Below, one piece after another: positions 16,501 through 24,649 of a stretch of 64,000 bases of DNA (position 1 is the first letter of the stretch; each line of letters begins with the position of its first letter). Source of the DNA: Chryseobacterium vaccae (GTDB lineage: Bacteria; Bacteroidota; Bacteroidia; Flavobacteriales; Weeksellaceae); the NCBI RefSeq assembly GCF_009602705.1, contig NZ_VSWH01000001.1:3162001-3226000 (forward strand), written 5' to 3'. The notes under the pieces were generated by a model, which saw only the letters and a list, made by a program, of their open reading frames with translations, did not search any database and was not told where the DNA came from. A program made the position numbers and the translations under genes.

Positions 16501-16803
16501 TGTGGAAAACATGTGGAAAACGTATTAGTATGCTGTTAAAAGCAGATTAATAACCTGTTTAAAAGCATCTGAAAACCTATGGATAAAGCGTGGAAAAGAT
16601 GTGGATTCAAAGTGAGGCATCTGTGAAAAAGGTCTTAAAACACGTGGATAAAATGTGAATTGATACAAAATCAAATGCAGAACAATCTACAAAAACAGTA
16701 TCCCGTTCAGGTAATCAACATTCTTTTTATTTTTACAGATTTCTTAATTTCAGAGCTTTATAGAGTTATCCACATCACGGTTAAAAAATCCACCGTATCC
16801 ACA
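16501..16803. other. Cluster of DnaA boxes, candidate replication origin
   Basis: One perfect DnaA box, TTATCCACA, lies at 16766-16774. Five one-mismatch boxes are at 16501-16509 and 16512-16520 (TGTGGAAAA, minus), 16578-16586 (TATGGATAA, minus), 16643-16651 (CGTGGATAA, minus) and 16795-16803 (GTATCCACA, plus). Weaker ones are at 16589 and 16600. Boxes on the left point one way and those on the right the other. The 600-nt region between 16377 and 16977 is otherwise gene-free and AT-rich. It also separates divergent genes. dnaA itself is not in the window. Confidence 0.55.
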
Positions 16804-16976
16804 ACAGATATCATAGTTATAAACATTCCCGCAGAACCTCTTATATCACACAATCTTATACAGTTATTTTCGTTACATTTGTAGTTTTGTGATTAATCGC
16901 ATAAAACGTTAAAAATTATGATCTTTTTACAAGAAACTGCACGCTTTTTGTTTATGCTAATTGCCTGAAGAACCAA

Positions 16977-19505
16977 ATGATGTTAAACAACAACTTTAAA
17001 TATTACAATCTCTTTTTTCTGCTCTTTATATCCAGCCTGACGTATGCCCAAAATATAGCGACCGGGAGAATTGTTGATGCAAAAACCAATAAAGAAATTC
17101 CAGGTGTGGATATCTTTATCAACGATAATACGGAACCCGCTTTAAAAACTTCATTGGGAAGTTTTACCGTGCAGTCCGACAGCCTTATATCCAAACTGAA
17201 ATTCTCGAAAAAGAATTATATTACCGAAACGGTTACCATCGTTCCCGGAAGTACGGAAAATATCTTTGTGAAACTTTCACAGGAAAAAGAAAACACCATC
17301 GCCGAGATTGTTATCCACAACGAAAAACCTAAATACAAGAATAAGAAGGAGAATCCCGCATACGCCATTATGCAGGAAGTATGGAAAAGGAAAAGAAACA
17401 ACGGGTTAGAGAAATTCGATACGTACACTTATAAAGAATACGAAAAAATTCAGTTTGATGCGAATAATCTGGATAGTGCATTTATGAGTAAAAAAATCTT
17501 CAATAAGTTGGATTTCATCTTCGACTATGCAGATTCTACAGCCAGCGGAAAAATCGGGCTTCCAATTTTCCTCAATGAGTCTATTTATGAAAATTACGGA
17601 GAAAACAAACCGGGGAAAAAGACGAAAAGACTACTGGTAGCTCAGAAAACATCAGGATTTCAGGACAACCAGGTCATCACCATTACTGCTAAAAATCTCT
17701 ATCGGGATATTAATATTTACGATAATACCCTGAATTATTTTGACATCGGATTTCCAAGCCCTGTCGGAACCAATGGATTCAGTACTTATGATTATAATTT
17801 AACAGACACCATTTCTATTCACGGGGAAAACGCTTATAAAATACGCTATCAGCCTAAAAGGAAAGACGTTCTGGCCTTCCAGGGTTATCTTTATATAGAT
17901 ACGGATAGCTATGCCGTTTTAGGTGCTACTTTAAAATCCACGCAGAAGATCAATGTTAACTTTATTAATAGTATTTCCACCGAGTTGGAATATGACAATC
18001 CGGACGAAAATACATTCCTTCCTAAAAAATTCATCACAGAAATAGAATTAACTCCTTTCGCAAAAAAGAGGACTTCAAAAAGTATCATTGCCAAGAGGAC
18101 TGTAGATTATTCCCAATATGATTTCAACAAACCTCTTGATGACAAAGTATTCACCCGCAAACAGGAAGAGTATGATGATAAATTTGTGGATAAAGATGAT
18201 GCTTATTGGGTAAAAGCAAGGCCGGACACCTTATCGAAATCTGAACGCGGAGTTTATGAAATGCTTGACAAGCTTCAACAGACCCCAAAATTCAATCGTA
18301 TTGTTAAAATCTACGAAACCCTTGCATCTGGATATTATAACGCCTTTAAAGGTATTGACATTGGCCCAATTTTCTCTATCTACGGCAAAAATGAAGTGGA
18401 AGGCGATAGGATAAGACTTGGAGCGAGAACCTATTTCGGCCAAAACGATCCATGGAGACTTCAATTTTATACAGCTTACGGATTCAAAGACCAGCAGGTT
18501 AAATACGGAGCTGAAGCCCGTTATATGTTCAACCGGGTCAACAGATTCATGATTGGAGCAGGAACCAAAAGAGATATTGAGCAGCTTGGGGTGCAGCTTA
18601 CCACAGATGACGGAATCATGGCTCGAACTTTCGCTTCTTCCACCCTATTTGCAAGAGGAGAAAACGCCTCTTTAAGCACGATCAATAAAACCAATATTTT
18701 CGCCTCTATTGAACCATGGAAAAACTTTCAGGTAAGAGTAGACGGAACTTTACAGAGCATAAAATCTGCTAATCCTGAGAAATTCAGCCTGATGTATTAC
18801 CGCAATGGTGATCTGCGAAAAACAGTTAATGACTCTCACGTTACATTAAGTCTTATCGCAAGACCGGGAGCCAAATTTTCACAGACCGGGGTTGACCGTT
18901 ATGAACATGGTACTTTAGCGCCAACCATTATATTAAGATACACCAGAGGTATTGAAGGGCTTTTCAATGCAGATTATAATTACAACAAACTTCAATTCAT
19001 GTTCTACAAGCCTATACTGATGGGAAGCTGGGGAAAAACACTGGTAAGTTTTGAAGCCGGAAAAACCTTCAACACCCTTCCTCTGGCATTGCAGAACGTG
19101 ATTCCTGGAAACCAATCCTACAGCCTGGCACCGAATACTTTTGCCCAGCTTAATTATTATGAGTTTGTAGCAGATACGTATTCCACTTTACACCTGGAGC
19201 ATCATTTTAATGGAAAGATTCTTTCATTCATTCCTTTGATCAAAAAACTGAAGCTTAGAGAAATTGCATTTATCAGAAGTGCATATGGAACTTTGAGCGA
19301 TGCCTCCAAAGCAGTCAATGTAGATGGATTTAAATATTCTGCACCCAGCGAACAGATCTATTTTGAGTACGGATTCGGAATTGAAAACATCGGATTTGGG
19401 AATCTGAGAATTTTCAGGATTGATTTCAACTGGAGAGGAAATTATCTTGACCGACCTGATATTTCAACATTTGGCGTGAAAGCGGGATTCCAGGTAGGAT
19501 TCTAA
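16977..19505 (+). CDS. DUF5686 outer-membrane protein with carboxypeptidase-like regulatory domain
   Basis: 842 residues. A signal peptide ends at LTYAQ. Residues about 26-105 form the beta-sandwich carboxypeptidase regulatory-like domain common at the start of Bacteroidota outer-membrane proteins (GRIVDAKTNKEIPGVDIFIN). The rest is DUF5686: an alpha/beta region with AYAIMQEVWKRKRNN, then a long series of amphipathic strands ending in FGVKAGFQVGF, typical of a beta-barrel closing in Phe. The family is widespread in flavobacteria and its role (outer-membrane biogenesis or transport) is not established. The ATG-ATG start lies just downstream of the DnaA-box region. Confidence 0.82.
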   Translation: MMLNNNFKYYNLFFLLFISSLTYAQNIATGRIVDAKTNKEIPGVDIFINDNTEPALKTSLGSFTVQSDSLISKLKFSKKNYITETVTIVPGSTENIFVKLSQEKENTIAEIVIHNEKPKYKNKKENPAYAIMQEVWKRKRNNGLEKFDTYTYKEYEKIQFDANNLDSAFMSKKIFNKLDFIFDYADSTASGKIGLPIFLNESIYENYGENKPGKKTKRLLVAQKTSGFQDNQVITITAKNLYRDINIYDNTLNYFDIGFPSPVGTNGFSTYDYNLTDTISIHGENAYKIRYQPKRKDVLAFQGYLYIDTDSYAVLGATLKSTQKINVNFINSISTELEYDNPDENTFLPKKFITEIELTPFAKKRTSKSIIAKRTVDYSQYDFNKPLDDKVFTRKQEEYDDKFVDKDDAYWVKARPDTLSKSERGVYEMLDKLQQTPKFNRIVKIYETLASGYYNAFKGIDIGPIFSIYGKNEVEGDRIRLGARTYFGQNDPWRLQFYTAYGFKDQQVKYGAEARYMFNRVNRFMIGAGTKRDIEQLGVQLTTDDGIMARTFASSTLFARGENASLSTINKTNIFASIEPWKNFQVRVDGTLQSIKSANPEKFSLMYYRNGDLRKTVNDSHVTLSLIARPGAKFSQTGVDRYEHGTLAPTIILRYTRGIEGLFNADYNYNKLQFMFYKPILMGSWGKTLVSFEAGKTFNTLPLALQNVIPGNQSYSLAPNTFAQLNYYEFVADTYSTLHLEHHFNGKILSFIPLIKKLKLREIAFIRSAYGTLSDASKAVNVDGFKYSAPSEQIYFEYGFGIENIGFGNLRIFRIDFNWRGNYLDRPDISTFGVKAGFQVGF

Positions 19506-19715
19506 AGGAATAAATTAACAAACTAAATAAAAAAAATAATTTAAACCAAGGCAATACTTTTTGCTTTGGTTTTTATTTTCCCCACCATCAATTCCATTGG
19601 ATTTTAAGTTAAAACAACAATCCTGCTCAATAAAGCTTATCCTATAAAAGTTTACAATTTCTGCATAAAAAAACCCGACAGAGTCGAGGTTCATTTTTCA
19701 ATACTATTATTTATA

Positions 19716-19883
19716 TTAACATGGACAAGGATCCGCATCAATAATCATATTAATGCAGCGTAATCTCTGTTGAGGCGTCCATGAACACCATTCTGCACAG
19801 GTAGTTGCCGGAGGTGGACAGATCATAGCTCCTCCCTCAATTGTTCTCAGTTGTTTTTTTGAAAGTTTTCTTAGATTTTTCAT
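19716..19883 (-). CDS. Bacteriocin-like peptide precursor with double-glycine leader (55 aa)
   Basis: 55 codons. The leader MKNLRKLSKKQLRTIEGG matches the double-glycine leaders (LS.x.L..I.GG) cleaved by C39-peptidase ABC exporters; cleavage would follow residue 18. The predicted core is 37 residues with six cysteines (CPPPATTCAEWCSW, then C, then DPCPC). It shares its leader with the peptide at 41746-41910. In Chryseobacterium such genes are often annotated as bacteriocin-like proteins, without proven activity. No exporter, modification enzyme or immunity gene is nearby. A TATATTTG box lies 75 nt upstream. It is too short for most ORF calls but has a leader, a promoter and a clean stop. Confidence 0.7.
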   Translation of the reverse strand: MKNLRKLSKKQLRTIEGGAMICPPPATTCAEWCSWTPQQRLRCINMIIDADPCPC

Positions 19884-19958
19884 AGTATTTTGTTTTAGTT
19901 TTTTGCCTACTCTATATGCTTTTCGGCTCCCGCAACTGATTTGTTATTTGATTGTTAA

Positions 19959-19966
19959 CAAATATA
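19959..19966 (-). promoter_or_regulatory. -7 box for the leader peptide gene
   Basis: TATATTTG on the minus strand, a perfect TAnnTTTG match. A TTTTG lies about 15 nt further upstream, a shorter spacing than usual. Confidence 0.5.
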
Positions 19967-20028
19967 AAAATATTTCACCAACAAAAGAATAAATGAAGAA
20001 AAAATTTATTTTTTAACGAAAAAACATA

Positions 20029-20058
20029 AAAAAAAACCTCAGCAGATGCCGAGGTTTT
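20029..20058 (-). terminator. Terminator of the rplU-rpmA operon
   Basis: In the minus direction the stem CCTCGGC...GCTGAGG has an ATCT loop, flanked by A and T runs. Confidence 0.8.
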
Positions 20059-20079
20059 TATTTTTATAAAACGCTTAAA

Positions 20080-20337
20080 TTATGCGTTCGGTTCTACAGA
20101 TACGAAAGATCTGTTGTTTGCTTTCTTTCTGAAAACTACTTTACCGTCTACTAATGCGAACAAAGTGTGATCTTTACCGATTCCCACGTTATCACCTGGG
20201 TGGTGCTGAGTACCTCTTTGTCTAACAATAATATTTCCGGCAATAGCTGCTTGTCCTCCGAAAATCTTCACACCTAATCTTTTAGAGTGAGACTCTCTAC
20301 CGTTCTTGGAACTACCGACTCCTTTCTTGTGTGCCAT
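20080..20337 (-). CDS. rpmA: 50S ribosomal protein L27
   Basis: 85 residues. The N-terminus [19 protein letters not shown] is the hallmark of bL27, followed by [21 protein letters not shown] and the C-terminal strands. The N-terminus starts directly as AHKKG after Met, without the cleavable extension of Firmicutes. It sits at the peptidyl-transferase centre of the large subunit. It is encoded 12 nt after rplU in the usual order and shares its promoter and terminator. Confidence 0.97.
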   Translation of the reverse strand: MAHKKGVGSSKNGRESHSKRLGVKIFGGQAAIAGNIIVRQRGTQHHPGDNVGIGKDHTLFALVDGKVVFRKKANNRSFVSVEPNA

Positions 20338-20349
20338 TTTATTACTGGA

Positions 20350-20925
20350 TTATTTATTAAGTGCTTTAAATTGATCGATATTCTTAATGATAGCAGCATC
20401 TACTTCTTCATGAGTAAGAATATTCTTTTCTAATTCCACTTTAACTGCTTTACCTAAAGTAATTAAAGTTTCTCTGTTCTCTTTAGACTGAGACAAGTTG
20501 TTTTTCTTTAAGTGGTAGTTCAACTCGTGATCTTCACCAAAGTTAACAGTTGCATGGTCAGAAAGAACTTCTGCTTTCACAGTTTCTTTTTTAGCCGCTT
20601 TTTTTGCTCCACCTTCAAAACCTGTAATACCAGTGATTACGATTTGAGTTAAAGATTGTCTGTGACCGTTTTTCACTTTGTAACCTTTTCTTCTTTTCTT
20701 TTTGAAAACGATTACTTTATCAGCTTTAACGTGATCTAGGATCTCTGCTTCCACAGTGATTCCGCTTACAGCTGGGGCGCCTACAGTGATTGCTCCGTTT
20801 ACAGTAAGAAGTACTTTATCAAAAGAAACTTTTCCTCCTTTATCTCCTTTTAAACGGTTTACAAACAACTTCTGGTCTTGCTCAACTTTGTATTGAAGCC
20901 CTGCTATTTCTACAATTGCAAACAT
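20350..20925 (-). CDS. rplU: 50S ribosomal protein L21 with a C-terminal extension
   Basis: 191 residues. Residues 1-103 are a normal bL21 (MFAIVEIAGLQYKVEQ, FKKKRRKGYKVKNGHRQ, LTQIVITGI). The remaining ~88 residues are additional: a Lys/Ala linker (GGAKKAAKKET) and a helical, charged tail with NLSQSKENRETLITLG and LTHEEVDAAII. Typical bL21 is about 103 residues; extended forms occur in flavobacteria. bL21 binds 23S rRNA. The gene is first in the rplU-rpmA operon, with a promoter at 20957-20990. Confidence 0.95.
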   Translation of the reverse strand: MFAIVEIAGLQYKVEQDQKLFVNRLKGDKGGKVSFDKVLLTVNGAITVGAPAVSGITVEAEILDHVKADKVIVFKKKRRKGYKVKNGHRQSLTQIVITGITGFEGGAKKAAKKETVKAEVLSDHATVNFGEDHELNYHLKKNNLSQSKENRETLITLGKAVKVELEKNILTHEEVDAAIIKNIDQFKALNK

Positions 20926-20956
20926 TGTTTATAAAATTTTTAGTTATTTCGAGGTG

Positions 20957-20990
20957 CAAATATAAGAATAAATTTCTAAATAACTTACAA
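20957..20990 (-). promoter_or_regulatory. rplU-rpmA promoter
   Basis: In the minus direction: TTG (20988-20990), 23-nt spacer, TATATTTG (20957-20964), 31 nt before the rplU start. Confidence 0.6.
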
Positions 20991-21110
20991 TCAACAATCT
21001 ATTTTTTCACTCCAAAATCATATCACTATGCTTTGAATAATTTTTAACAGTAAAGTGCTAATAGTTAACATATAATTTCATACCTTCGTTATCACCAAAA
21101 AATATTTTAT

Positions 21111-21998
21111 ATGAAATTTAATTTTAATTCCTGCCTATTTGCAGGAGCTCTAGCTGCATTCTTGCTTACAGGATGCCGTGATGACAAAATGGAAGAAAGT
21201 GTCCTTCCTGAAACCCAGACTGAAAGTTCAAAAATCGAACAGCCCGGAGAACTTGAAAAAGTCTGTTATTATGTAGATCAGTACTGGTCTTCTTCTTCAA
21301 TTCTGAAAACAGCACTTCAAAATTCTACAGATACTAACTTCATGAATGCCCAGATGACCAAAATTGCTGGTCTTTGGGGAAGAAGCAACCCAACTCTGCG
21401 TTTCGTAGATGACCCTTCCAATTTCAATTCTACGTACAACGCCATTTCTTATTCCACCGGAAAAATTTATTACGGTTATGCCATCTATTATGACGCAAAA
21501 AACAAAGGCGGTGATATCGTTAATGCCATGATCCTTGCTCATGAGTATGGCCATCAGCTGCAATATATCTTCGGGCTTCCTTCTGTAAACGAGTCTACAG
21601 CCAGACCTAACGAGCTGGAAGCGGATGGTTTTGCCGGATATTATTTAAGAAGACCAAACGGTTATAATAAAACCAACTTCTCTGAAATTGCTGCAGCATA
21701 CGAATTTGCACAGAGTATTGGTGATTATCAGACCTCCAGCCCGGGCCACCACGGTACTCCAGCGCAAAGAAGATCTGCAGTACGTTTAGGATTCCTTTTG
21801 GGACAGTATGACCTCAATGCATCCAACTTTGATTATAATTTCTTCTATTATTATCAGGGGGTATTGAACGGAACATACAAAATGGGCAAAAACTCACAGA
21901 ATCCGGAAATTGATGCTTATATGAGCCAGTATATGGATGAATTGAGAAAAATCCAGTCCGGAGAAATTTCTGCGGAAGAATTCAAGCACCTTAAGTAA
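21111..21998 (+). CDS. Zinc metallopeptidase lipoprotein
   Basis: 295 residues with a lipoprotein signal peptide (LLTGC, Cys22). The zinc-protease motif HEYGH lies in MILAHEYGHQLQY near residue 145, and a downstream acidic ligand fits ELEADGFAGYYL, the layout of YpfJ-like neutral zinc metallopeptidases. Protease family membership is clear from the two motifs; the substrate is unknown. The likely location is the outer face of the inner membrane or the outer membrane. It is monocistronic, with a TACCTTCG box (one mismatch) about 20 nt upstream. Confidence 0.82.
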   Translation: MKFNFNSCLFAGALAAFLLTGCRDDKMEESVLPETQTESSKIEQPGELEKVCYYVDQYWSSSSILKTALQNSTDTNFMNAQMTKIAGLWGRSNPTLRFVDDPSNFNSTYNAISYSTGKIYYGYAIYYDAKNKGGDIVNAMILAHEYGHQLQYIFGLPSVNESTARPNELEADGFAGYYLRRPNGYNKTNFSEIAAAYEFAQSIGDYQTSSPGHHGTPAQRRSAVRLGFLLGQYDLNASNFDYNFFYYYQGVLNGTYKMGKNSQNPEIDAYMSQYMDELRKIQSGEISAEEFKHLK

Positions 21999-22060
21999 AC
22001 ATTCATTTTTAGCATATTTAATAAGGCGGCAGAGCATTCATGTTCTGCCTCTTTTGTTTA

Positions 22061-22092
22061 TTTGATAAATAACTAAAGTTTAATTACTTTTG
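22061..22092 (+). promoter_or_regulatory. Promoter of the acyltransferase gene
   Basis: TTTG (22061-22064), 20-nt spacer, TACTTTTG (22085-22092), 18 nt before the start codon. Confidence 0.7.
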
Positions 22093-22110
22093 ACCCATAT
22101 CCTGTAATAT

Positions 22111-23199
22111 ATGAACAGAGACCTCTACATTGATTTTGCCAAGGGAATGGCAACGCTTTCTATTATATTCATCCATACCGCTTTCTGGTCGGGACAGTTT
22201 TATATTCCTACGGAAGTCAGGGTATTTTCCCTGGTCTTTGATGTGGCTCTTTTTTATGCCCTCAGCGGAATAACGTCAGGCTCGAATATAGAGAAAACAT
22301 TCTACAGGCTTTTAAAACTGCAGATCACTTATATGATCTTCGTGACTTTCCTATTCTTTTTAGATTATTTTTTCAAGGTCTTCGGACTGTCTTTCTTTTC
22401 ATTGGAATGGCTGCAGAAGTTTTATTCAACATTTGGATCTAAATATTCCACAACCGGAGTTTCCGTTTATCCTCAGTGGCAGAATCTTGGAAACTGGTAC
22501 CTTCACCAGTATACCAATGCCGATACTTTTCCTGTAGTGATGGGAAGTTTCTGGTATCTGAAAGTATATTTTATCCTGGCCGTATTTGGGGTTCTTATAT
22601 TACGTTTCTTTCCAAAGCATATCAACTGGTTTATTGCGCTGTGCATCGGCCTGACCTTAGTTTTTAACGTTTTCCTTGAATATTATCCGGCAGGACAGGT
22701 GGGCTATGTTGCCTTTTATCTTGCTGTTTTTCTGATTGCACACCAAATGCGGGGCAAAAAAATTCCGACAAAAATAATCCCCGTATTATATGGTCTTGTT
22801 GCCGCAGCTTTAATCTGGATGTTCTGGTATTATGGAAGCGAAATCTTCTATAAAATCAACAAAAATAAATTTCCACCGAAAATTCCTTATATCATCTGGT
22901 CTTTATTTTCTTTGACTACCTTATTTGTATTGTACAACAGATTAAAGATTACTAAAGAAAGCTTTGTAACCCATATCGGAAAGAATGCTATTTTCTTTTA
23001 CTTCGCACAAGGGATAAGTTCATCATTGGTATATTTCCTGGTAGTACCATTGAAAGAATATATGCCTTGGTGGCTATTGATGGTCATCATATATATTATT
23101 AACATCATCCTGGCTTTCATCATTGCTTCGGGTTTAAAGAGAATAGATACTCAAGGATGGAAAGTTCTGCAGTTTTTAAGAAATAAAACAGCCATCTGA
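22111..23199 (+). CDS. Membrane acyltransferase (acyltransferase-3 family)
   Basis: 362 residues with about ten hydrophobic helices. The N-terminus MNRDLYIDFAKGMATLSIIFIHTAFW has the family's early helix with the catalytic-type His, and the helices continue to the C-terminus (IIYIINIILAFIIASGL). Acyltransferase-3 proteins O-acetylate sugars of cell-surface polysaccharides or lipids in the inner membrane. The sugar or lipid substrate cannot be read from sequence, and no polysaccharide cluster is adjacent. It has its own promoter. Confidence 0.8.
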   Translation: MNRDLYIDFAKGMATLSIIFIHTAFWSGQFYIPTEVRVFSLVFDVALFYALSGITSGSNIEKTFYRLLKLQITYMIFVTFLFFLDYFFKVFGLSFFSLEWLQKFYSTFGSKYSTTGVSVYPQWQNLGNWYLHQYTNADTFPVVMGSFWYLKVYFILAVFGVLILRFFPKHINWFIALCIGLTLVFNVFLEYYPAGQVGYVAFYLAVFLIAHQMRGKKIPTKIIPVLYGLVAAALIWMFWYYGSEIFYKINKNKFPPKIPYIIWSLFSLTTLFVLYNRLKITKESFVTHIGKNAIFFYFAQGISSSLVYFLVVPLKEYMPWWLLMVIIYIINIILAFIIASGLKRIDTQGWKVLQFLRNKTAI

Positions 23200-23348
23200 T
23201 CTGCCGGGAAAATCTTCAAAAATAAAATGCGTTTGATCATCAATAATTACGGTTATCATTTGAACAAAAACCAACAGAAAGTAAATTCTGCAAAACCAAA
23301 AGCATTGAATATGTCTAATTTGTTTTATTTTTACAAAAAATTTACAAC

Positions 23349-23927
23349 ATGTTTAAGTTGAAACTTCCTACCGATCCAAGGTGGGCAAATATTGCGGAGG
23401 GAAACATTGAAGAAATTTTAACGGATCATGCCTGGTGCGAGCAGAAAGCAGCGACCAATGCCATTGGACTGATCACGATGCTTCCGGAGTATCCTGAGAT
23501 CGTTACAGAGCTTCTTGCTATTGCGCAGGAAGAGCTCGATCATTTTAACCAGGTTCATGAGATCATCAAAAAAAGAGGCTACCGTTTCGGAAGAGCCCGA
23601 AAAGATGATTATGTAAATGAACTGGCTAAATTCATCATTCAGGGAAGCAGAGAAGACCTCATCGTAGATAAAATGCTTTTTGCAGCGATGATTGAAGCCA
23701 GAAGCTGTGAAAGATTCAAAGTTCTTACAGAAAACATTAAGGATGAAGAGCTTAAGGAATTTTATAGAGAACTGATGATCTCTGAAGCCAATCATTACAC
23801 CACTTTTATAGGTTTTGCAAGACAGCTTGGCGATCCTGAAAAAGTAAATAAACGATGGGATGCATGGCTGGAGTATGAAGCTAATATTATTCAATCTTAC
23901 GGAAACAAAGAAACAATACACGGTTAA
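23349..23927 (+). CDS. miaE: tRNA 2-methylthio-N6-isopentenyladenosine-37 hydroxylase MiaE
   Basis: 192 residues, a four-helix di-iron enzyme. Metal ligands fit EELDHFNQVHE (ExxH), MIEARSCERF and SEANHYTTF. It hydroxylates ms2i6A37 of tRNA, a modification made by MiaA and MiaB; those genes are not in the window. The family is about 190-270 aa, so this is the short form usual in Bacteroidota. The DUF502 gene follows 14 nt later and may share its transcript. Confidence 0.9.
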   Translation: MFKLKLPTDPRWANIAEGNIEEILTDHAWCEQKAATNAIGLITMLPEYPEIVTELLAIAQEELDHFNQVHEIIKKRGYRFGRARKDDYVNELAKFIIQGSREDLIVDKMLFAAMIEARSCERFKVLTENIKDEELKEFYRELMISEANHYTTFIGFARQLGDPEKVNKRWDAWLEYEANIIQSYGNKETIHG

Positions 23928-23941
23928 AATAAAAACAACCC

Positions 23942-24559
23942 TTGAAAAAGCTAAGCTTCGAAAATATTGCCAATTTTTTTCTGAAAAATTTCTTTCAGGG
24001 ACTGGTTATTATCGGTCCTATAGGCCTTACTATATTTGTAATCTGGTATATCGTAAGTGCTATCGACAATATTATTCCTTCGGTTGCAAAGGAAATCCCG
24101 GGGCTGGTATTTGTTTCAACCATTCTATTTACAGCTATTCTCGGATATTTAGGAAATAAGTTTGTAGTGGGGCGATTTTTTTTCGACACTATGGACAGCC
24201 TTCTGGAGAAAACTCCGGGAGTTAAGCATATCTACACGCCTACAAAAGACGTTATGTCCTCATTTGTAGGAGACAAAAAGAAATTCAACGATCCTGTCTG
24301 GGTAAAGACTAATGAGAATCCGGAGATCTGGAGAATCGGGTTTTTAACTCAAAAAGAGATGTCGGACGTTGACAAACACAATTACGTTGCGGTATATCTA
24401 CCTCATTCCTATGCTATTTCAGGATGGGTAATTGTTACGGAAGAAAAAAACATCAAACCTGTTGTCGGAATGACTGCAGCTTCAGCGATGAAGTTTGCGG
24501 TAAGCGGCGGTGTTGCCGGATTTCATTCTGACGACAATATATTTAAAGCTCCTGAATAG
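23942..24559 (+). CDS. DUF502 membrane protein
   Basis: 205 residues with two or more N-terminal hydrophobic helices (LVIIGPIGLTIFVIWYIV, then GLVFVSTILFTAILGYLG) and a soluble beta-rich C-terminal part (PHSYAISGWVIVT). This is the DUF502 layout, an uncharacterised conserved inner-membrane family. The start is a TTG at 23942, 14 nt after miaE; no ATG nearby gives the family's N-terminus. It is likely co-transcribed with miaE, though no functional link between them is known. Confidence 0.82.
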   Translation: MKKLSFENIANFFLKNFFQGLVIIGPIGLTIFVIWYIVSAIDNIIPSVAKEIPGLVFVSTILFTAILGYLGNKFVVGRFFFDTMDSLLEKTPGVKHIYTPTKDVMSSFVGDKKKFNDPVWVKTNENPEIWRIGFLTQKEMSDVDKHNYVAVYLPHSYAISGWVIVTEEKNIKPVVGMTAASAMKFAVSGGVAGFHSDDNIFKAPE

Positions 24560-24649
24560 CAGCCTTCTGCTCCTTTACGTATATACTTTGATGAATTTGA
24601 AATTATTTTCAAAAAATTTTCGTTAACAATCTAATAAATAACATAACGC

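Noticed and set aside
16660..16884. Plus-strand 74-codon ORF inside the DnaA-box region
   Set aside because: Overlaps several DnaA boxes and has no family features; an accidental open frame.
24560..24649. TnaC-like leader peptide before tryptophanase
   Set aside because: A short ORF (MNLKLFSKNFR) lacks the tryptophan needed for TnaC-type control.
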